Positions 6,301-8,568 of a stretch of DNA of 8,568 bases are shown here, one piece after another; the stretch's first letter is position 1, and the number at the start of each line of letters is the position of its first letter. The DNA comes from Mycobacteriaceae bacterium (GTDB lineage Bacteria > Actinomycetota > Actinomycetes > Mycobacteriales > Mycobacteriaceae), in assembly GCA_013362555.1 (NCBI GenBank), contig JABFVX010000544.1:1-8568 (forward strand), given 5' to 3'. The notes beneath the pieces are model-generated. The model was given only the letters and a program-made list of their open reading frames with translations. It did not search any database and was not told where the DNA came from. The position numbers and the translations under genes were made by a program.

Positions 6301-8568
6301 GCCAACAACAGCTCCATCACAGACGCATCGAACGACGGCGACGCGAAATGCAAAGTGCGCGAGTCGCCGTCGATGCGGTACAGCCGCACCTGCTCGGCGC
6401 TGAAGCCCGCCAGGCCCGCATGCGACACCGCGACGCCCTTCGGCACGCCGGTCGAACCCGAGGTGTAGATCACGTACGCCACGTCGGTGGTGCGCACCGG
6501 GCGCACCCGGTCCGCGTCCGTCACCGCCGCGGGCTCGTCGGACACCACCAAATCGTCGATCACGAGCCACGACGCCGCGTCCGGCAAGCCTGACCGCACC
6601 GCCGACACCGTCAAACCCAGCACCGCACCCGAGTCGGTGAGCATGTGCTGCACCCGCTCCGCCGGATAGTTCGGGTCCACCGGAACGAAGCCCGCCCCGG
6701 ACTTGGCGACCGCCCACACCGCCACCACCGACTCCAGCGACCGCGGAATCCCCACGGCGACCAAGTCGCCCGGCCCGACGCCCCGCCCGATCAACACCCG
6801 CGCCAAACCCGACGACACCGCGTCCAACTCGCGGTACGTCAACGACCGGCCCGGCGCACCCGTCGCCGTGTTCGCGCCGCCCTCCACGACCGCGGTCCGA
6901 TCCGGATCCGGCGACGCGGCCGCCGCCAACAGGTCCGGCAACAACCCCGACGCCGTCACCTCGGGGCCGCGAATGGTGGTCAGCCTGGCCTGCTCCGGCT
7001 CCGACAGCAGCGTGATGTCGCCGAGCAGGACCGTCGGATCGGCGGCGACCGCGGCTAGCACGCGCAGGAAGCGGTCCGCGAAGGAAGCCACCAGGTCGGC
7101 GTCGAACAGATCGGTGGCATAGTCGACCGCGCCCGCGATGCCCGCGGGCGCGCCGCCGAGCTCCTGCCGCTCGGTGAGCGTCCACGCCAGGTCGAACTTG
7201 GCGATCGGCACTTCGACTTCGGTTGCCGCCACGGACAAGTCGGGCAGCTCCAGCGCGGCCTGCGACAGATCCTGCATCGACAGTGCAACCTGGAACAGCG
7301 GGTGCCGCGCCTGCGTGCGCACCGGGTTGAGAACCTCCACCAGCCGTTCGAACGGCACGGTGGCGTGCGCGAACGCCTGGAGGTCCGCCTCGCGCGCCTG
7401 CGCCAGCAGCTCGGCGAAACTCATTCCGCCGTCGATGTGCGTACGGAGCACGAGGGTGTTGACGAACATGCCGATCAGGTCGTCGAGCGCGCGCTCGCCG
7501 CGGCCCGCGATCGGCGTGCCGACGGCGATGTCGGCGCCGCCGGACAGCCGCGCCAACAGCGCGGCCAGCGCGGCATGCATCACCATGAACACCGTCACGC
7601 CCTGGGCGCGCGCCAGCGCCGTCAGCGCATGGTGCAGCTCCGCGTCGATGGCGAACTGGATCCGGTCGCCCGCCTGGCTCGCCACCGCGGGGCGCGGCCT
7701 GCTGGTCGGCAACTCCAGCTGATCGGGCAGGCCCGCCAATGCCGTACGCCAGTAGGCCAGCTCGGTCGCCGCCACCGACGCCGGGTCGGTTTCGGAGCCG
7801 AGCAGATCCCACAGCCACAGGCTGTAGTCGCGGTACTGCACCGGCAGCGGCTCCCAGACCGGCTCGCGCCCTTCCAGCGCCCGCGTCACGTATGCCGCCG
7901 CGACGTCGCGCGCCAGCGGACCGAACGAGAACCCGTCGGCGGCAATGTGGTGCACCACGAACGCCACCGCGATGCGGCTTTCCGGCCCGCTTCCGTTGCG
8001 GCTGTGGTCGTGCTCGATGACGAAGATCCGGATCCGGATGGGCAGTTCCCGGGACACGTCGAAGCCCTGCGCGGCGAACCGCGCCAGTTCCGCGCCGAGC
8101 GCGTCCTCGGCGACGGGCTCGGCTTCCAGCCCGAGGTCTACCTGCTCGATCGCGATGACCTGCTGGTAGGCGGTGCCGTCGTGCTCGGGGTAGATGGTGC
8201 GCAGAGATTCCTGGCGCGCCATCACGTCGCGCAGCGCGGCCCGCAGCGCGGGGACGTCCACCGTGCCGGTCATCCGCACGACGAACGGCAGGTTGTAGGT
8301 CGCCGCCCCCGGGTCGAACTGGTTGATGAACCACATCCGCTGCTGCGCGGGAGACAGCGAGACCCGCTCCGGCAGCGGCCGCGACGCCAGCCGCGGCCGG
8401 TCGTCGCGCGTCGCGGCCAGTTCCGGCCGGACCGCCAGGCCCGCGACGGTCGGCGCCTCGAAGAGCGTCCGCACGCCGACCCGACTGCCGAAGGCCTCCG
8501 AGTTCCGCGCGACCACCTGGGTGGCGACCAGCGAGTTGCCGCCGAGCGCGAAGAAATCGTCGTCCAGG
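1..8568 (-). CDS. Multimodular nonribosomal peptide synthetase, internal fragment (both ends outside the window)
   Basis: This is an assembly-line enzyme that activates amino acids as aminoacyl-AMP, loads them on phosphopantetheine carriers and condenses them into a peptide in the cytoplasm. The single open minus-strand frame has codons starting at plus positions divisible by 3 and covers the whole window, about 2855 residues. Domains in order are T(partial)-C-A-T-C-A-T-C-A(partial). Carrier serines lie near residues 12, 1084 and 2211, and the HHxxxDG sites near 206, 1286 and 2395. All three LGGNSL motifs (plus 8529, 5313, 1932) are in the same frame, which fixes the frame and excludes a net frameshift between them. 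No epimerase, methyltransferase or thioesterase domain is seen, so these are internal elongation modules. The true start, stop, operon and regulation lie outside. Oddities are two in-frame copies of a repeat cassette (near residues 1909-1949 and 2720-2754) and a codon-use shift over the first complete A domain. The product is not recognised. The family call is near certain. Confidence 0.97.
306..411 (-). repeat. In-frame coding repeat cassette, copy in the C3-A3 linker
   Basis: The 35 encoded residues (2720-2754) read GATAGAEEAA, CVTPQAQGAP, AFDA, then GATAGAEEAA and Pro. A 29-bp block is repeated exactly at 310-338 and 382-410 (72-bp offset). The block 351-411 is identical over 61 bp to 2784-2844. 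Block 310-338 matches 2743-2771 with three mismatches, and only the 12-bp spacer 339-350 is unrelated. The cassette lies between LLTQS at the end of C3 and STLPELL at the start of A3, where the other modules have an unrelated linker. It appears to have replaced part of that linker. Confidence 0.9.
359..382. repeat. Short inverted repeat inside the repeat cassette (linker copy)
   Basis: The 6-bp arms CTTGCG (359-364) and CGCAAG (377-382) flank a 12-base loop. The same structure lies within the identical block of the other copy at 2792-2815. The stem is short, so it may be incidental. It is recorded because it is the only dyad I could find in the shared core. Confidence 0.55.
490..1776 (-). other. 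C3: condensation domain
   Basis: The domain starts with PLSYAQQRMWILNQYD. Its catalytic motif HHITGDGFS has HHITGDG at plus 1365-1385 (residues 2395-2401). The conserved ELVGMFVNTLVLRT stretch follows. It ends near the usual YATDLFD segment and the GDIELL linker start. The domain links the Ser-bearing chain on T2 to the residue chosen by A3. Length and motifs are normal, and LCL is expected because T2 is not followed by an epimerase. Confidence 0.92.
877..914 (-). repeat. 38-bp exact repeat between C3 and C2 (paralogous motif)
   Basis: Bases 877-914 are identical to 4204-4241. Both encode the conserved C-domain stretch around GMFVNTLVLRT. The equivalent part of C1 (near 7440-7475) is similar but not identical. 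This is ordinary internal homology of an NRPS, or a gene-conversion tract, not a mobile repeat. Confidence 0.8.
1835..2050 (-). other. T2: peptidyl carrier domain
   Basis: The domain runs from FRAPTGAVEEIVAGIF to LFEAPTVSGLAVRV. It contains DDDFFDLGGNSL (plus 1932-1967), with the phosphopantetheine Ser at about residue 2211. It holds the residue activated by A2, predicted to be serine, and donates the chain to C3. Confidence 0.95.
2721..2844 (-). repeat. In-frame coding repeat cassette, copy in the A4-A5 loop of A2
   Basis: On the coding strand the cassette reads ATAGAEEAA, CVTPQAQGA, PKSGSA, then ATAGAEEAA again and PKSGSA again, then Gly. It is thus a 24-residue unit followed by a 15-residue unit that lacks the CVTPQAQGA part. 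A 21-bp block occurs twice exactly (2725-2745 and 2770-2790). Bases 2739-2844 align without gaps to 306-411, and 2784-2844 is identical to 351-411. The added length relative to A1 is 120 bp (2721-2840). Codons such as GTA, ACA, CAA, GGA, GCA and AAA contrast with the gene's usual G/C-ending choices. No target-site duplication is apparent. Whether this is a mobile element or a slippage-expanded minisatellite is not decided by the sequence. Confidence 0.9.
2792..2815. repeat. Short inverted repeat inside the repeat cassette (A2 copy)
   Basis: This is the same 6-bp stem and 12-base loop as at 359-382, with arms at 2792-2797 and 2810-2815. It lies within the identical 61-bp block, so its conservation adds no independent support. 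Confidence 0.55.
3810..5157 (-). other. C2: condensation domain with an expanded N-terminal loop
   Basis: The domain joins the T1-bound chain to the serine on T2. It starts with PLSLAQQRMWFLNRFD and has HHISADGWS, with HHISADG at plus 4692-4712 (residues 1286-1292). The later stretch LVGMFVNTLVLRT matches the other two C domains. Between the FD of the first motif and the following NIP there are 16 residues (plus 5049-5096, Ala/Asn-rich), where C1 and C3 have 6. This is a local 10-residue expansion. The catalytic residues are intact, so the domain should be active. No epimerase precedes it, so LCL is expected. Confidence 0.92.
5215..5430 (-). other. T1: peptidyl carrier domain
   Basis: The domain runs from FRAPTTPIEQ to LFEAPTVGALAARV. 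It contains DDDFFELGGNSL, with the phosphopantetheinylated Ser at about residue 1084 (plus 5316-5318). It carries the amino acid selected by A1 and, after condensation, donates the chain to C2. Length and motif are normal. Confidence 0.95.
5455..6945 (-). other. A1: adenylation domain, pocket code DAMFAGVMVK (substrate not assigned)
   Basis: This AMP-forming domain activates the residue of module 1. The P-loop-like A3 motif YVIYTSGSTGVPKG is at plus 6435-6476. FDASVMELL is at about 6310-6332, VGGEA at 6123-6137, HNVYGPTETSMV at about 6033-6068, and the A10 motif TGKLDRK, with its catalytic Lys at plus 5475-5477, near 5463-5483. Aligned by eye to GrsA, the ten specificity residues are D, A, M, F, A, G, V, M, V, K. 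Asp235 and Lys517 are kept, so an alpha-amino acid is expected, and the pocket is hydrophobic. I do not recognise the full code. The coding strand here favours GCG, GTG and TTG far more than neighbouring domains, suggesting a separate origin for this domain. The GEA-to-HN segment is 18 residues, which serves as an uninterrupted reference for A2. Confidence 0.92.
7050..8379 (-). other. C1: condensation domain (LCL type expected)
   Basis: The domain forms the peptide bond between the chain on T0 and the amino acid on T1. It opens with the C1 core motif LSPAQQRMWFINQFD. The catalytic motif HHIAADG lies at plus 7932-7952 (residues 206-212), with the second His at residue 207. A later conserved stretch reads LIGMFVNTLVLRT. 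Length (about 440 residues) and motif order are normal for the family. The LCL assignment is inferred from the absence of an upstream epimerase, not from a phylogeny. Confidence 0.92.
8418..8568 (-). other. T0: peptidyl carrier (PCP) domain, C-terminal part
   Basis: The fragment begins inside the carrier motif: DDDFFALGGNSL is read at about residues 2-13, with the phosphopantetheine-accepting Ser at residue 12 (plus 8532-8534). It is followed by the usual helix ending in LFEAPTVAGLAV. The N-terminal helix of the domain lies beyond the right edge of the window. This carrier belongs to the preceding module and passes the growing chain to C1. Because C1 follows directly with no epimerase between them, the donor residue is expected to be L-configured or achiral. 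Confidence 0.93.

Noticed and set aside
2205..6593. Very long plus-strand open frame (1462 codons)
   Set aside because: It is antisense to NRPS modules with intact motifs. Its translation is Arg/His/Gln/Val-rich with no recognisable domain, which is typical of a stop-poor shadow in high-GC DNA.
5215..7050. Frameshift or domain loss between modules
   Set aside because: The carrier motifs at 8529, 5313 and 1932 are all in the same frame, and every expected C, A and T motif was found in order.
5947..8334. Minus-strand open frame of 795 codons, and a similar one at 3898-5118
   Set aside because: Both are in the same shifted frame as the 343-3171 shadow. The true frame passes through with C, A and T motifs and no interruption.
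1..8568. Epimerase, N-methyltransferase, thioesterase, or an intergenic promoter or terminator
   Set aside because: Each T domain is followed directly by a C domain with normal linkers, the A8-A10 regions are uninterrupted, and there is no non-coding gap in which regulatory sites would be expected.

Overview
The window is very GC-rich (estimated near 70% by eye) and appears to lie wholly inside one giant nonribosomal peptide synthetase (NRPS) gene on the minus strand. Codons occupy plus-strand positions 3k to 3k+2, so the protein reads from base 8567 down to base 3: about 2855 codons, with no stop, start codon or gene boundary found. GC content, strong G/C wobble bias and the wording of the A, T and C domain motifs (for example the inter-domain run APVF-AK-FRAP) point to an actinomycete, most likely Nocardiaceae (Nocardia or Rhodococcus). 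The taxonomic call is inference.

In protein order (right to left on the plus strand) the layout is: end of a carrier domain T0 (about 8568-8418); module 1 = C1 (8379-7050), A1 (6945-5455), T1 (5430-5215); module 2 = C2 (5157-3810), A2 (3690-2076), T2 (2050-1835); start of module 3 = C3 (1776-490) and the first part of A3 (302-1). All three condensation domains keep HHxxxDG and both complete carriers keep the LGGNSL phosphopantetheine site. No epimerase, methyltransferase or thioesterase domain is present, so each C domain is expected to be of the LCL type. The A2 pocket residues read DVWHFSLVDK, the classic serine code. A1 reads DAMFAGVMVK, which I cannot assign beyond a probable hydrophobic alpha-amino acid. 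The visible part of the line therefore extends a chain with X, then Ser, then an unknown third residue.

The most unusual content is a repeated in-frame cassette. Two copies of a roughly 105-bp Ala/Gly/Glu-rich sequence, sharing an identical 61-bp block, sit at different structural positions of the same synthetase. One is in the C3-A3 linker (306-411). The other (2721-2844) is in the A4-A5 loop of the serine A domain, where it adds 40 residues relative to A1. Each copy has an internal repeat, uses codons that are rare in the rest of the gene, and keeps the reading frame. This looks like a protein-coding repeat element that spreads or expands inside genes. A second signal is a marked change of wobble preference (G over C) confined to A1, suggesting that this adenylation domain was exchanged. 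No RNA gene, CRISPR array, classical transposon, promoter or terminator was seen, and there is no intergenic stretch in the window.
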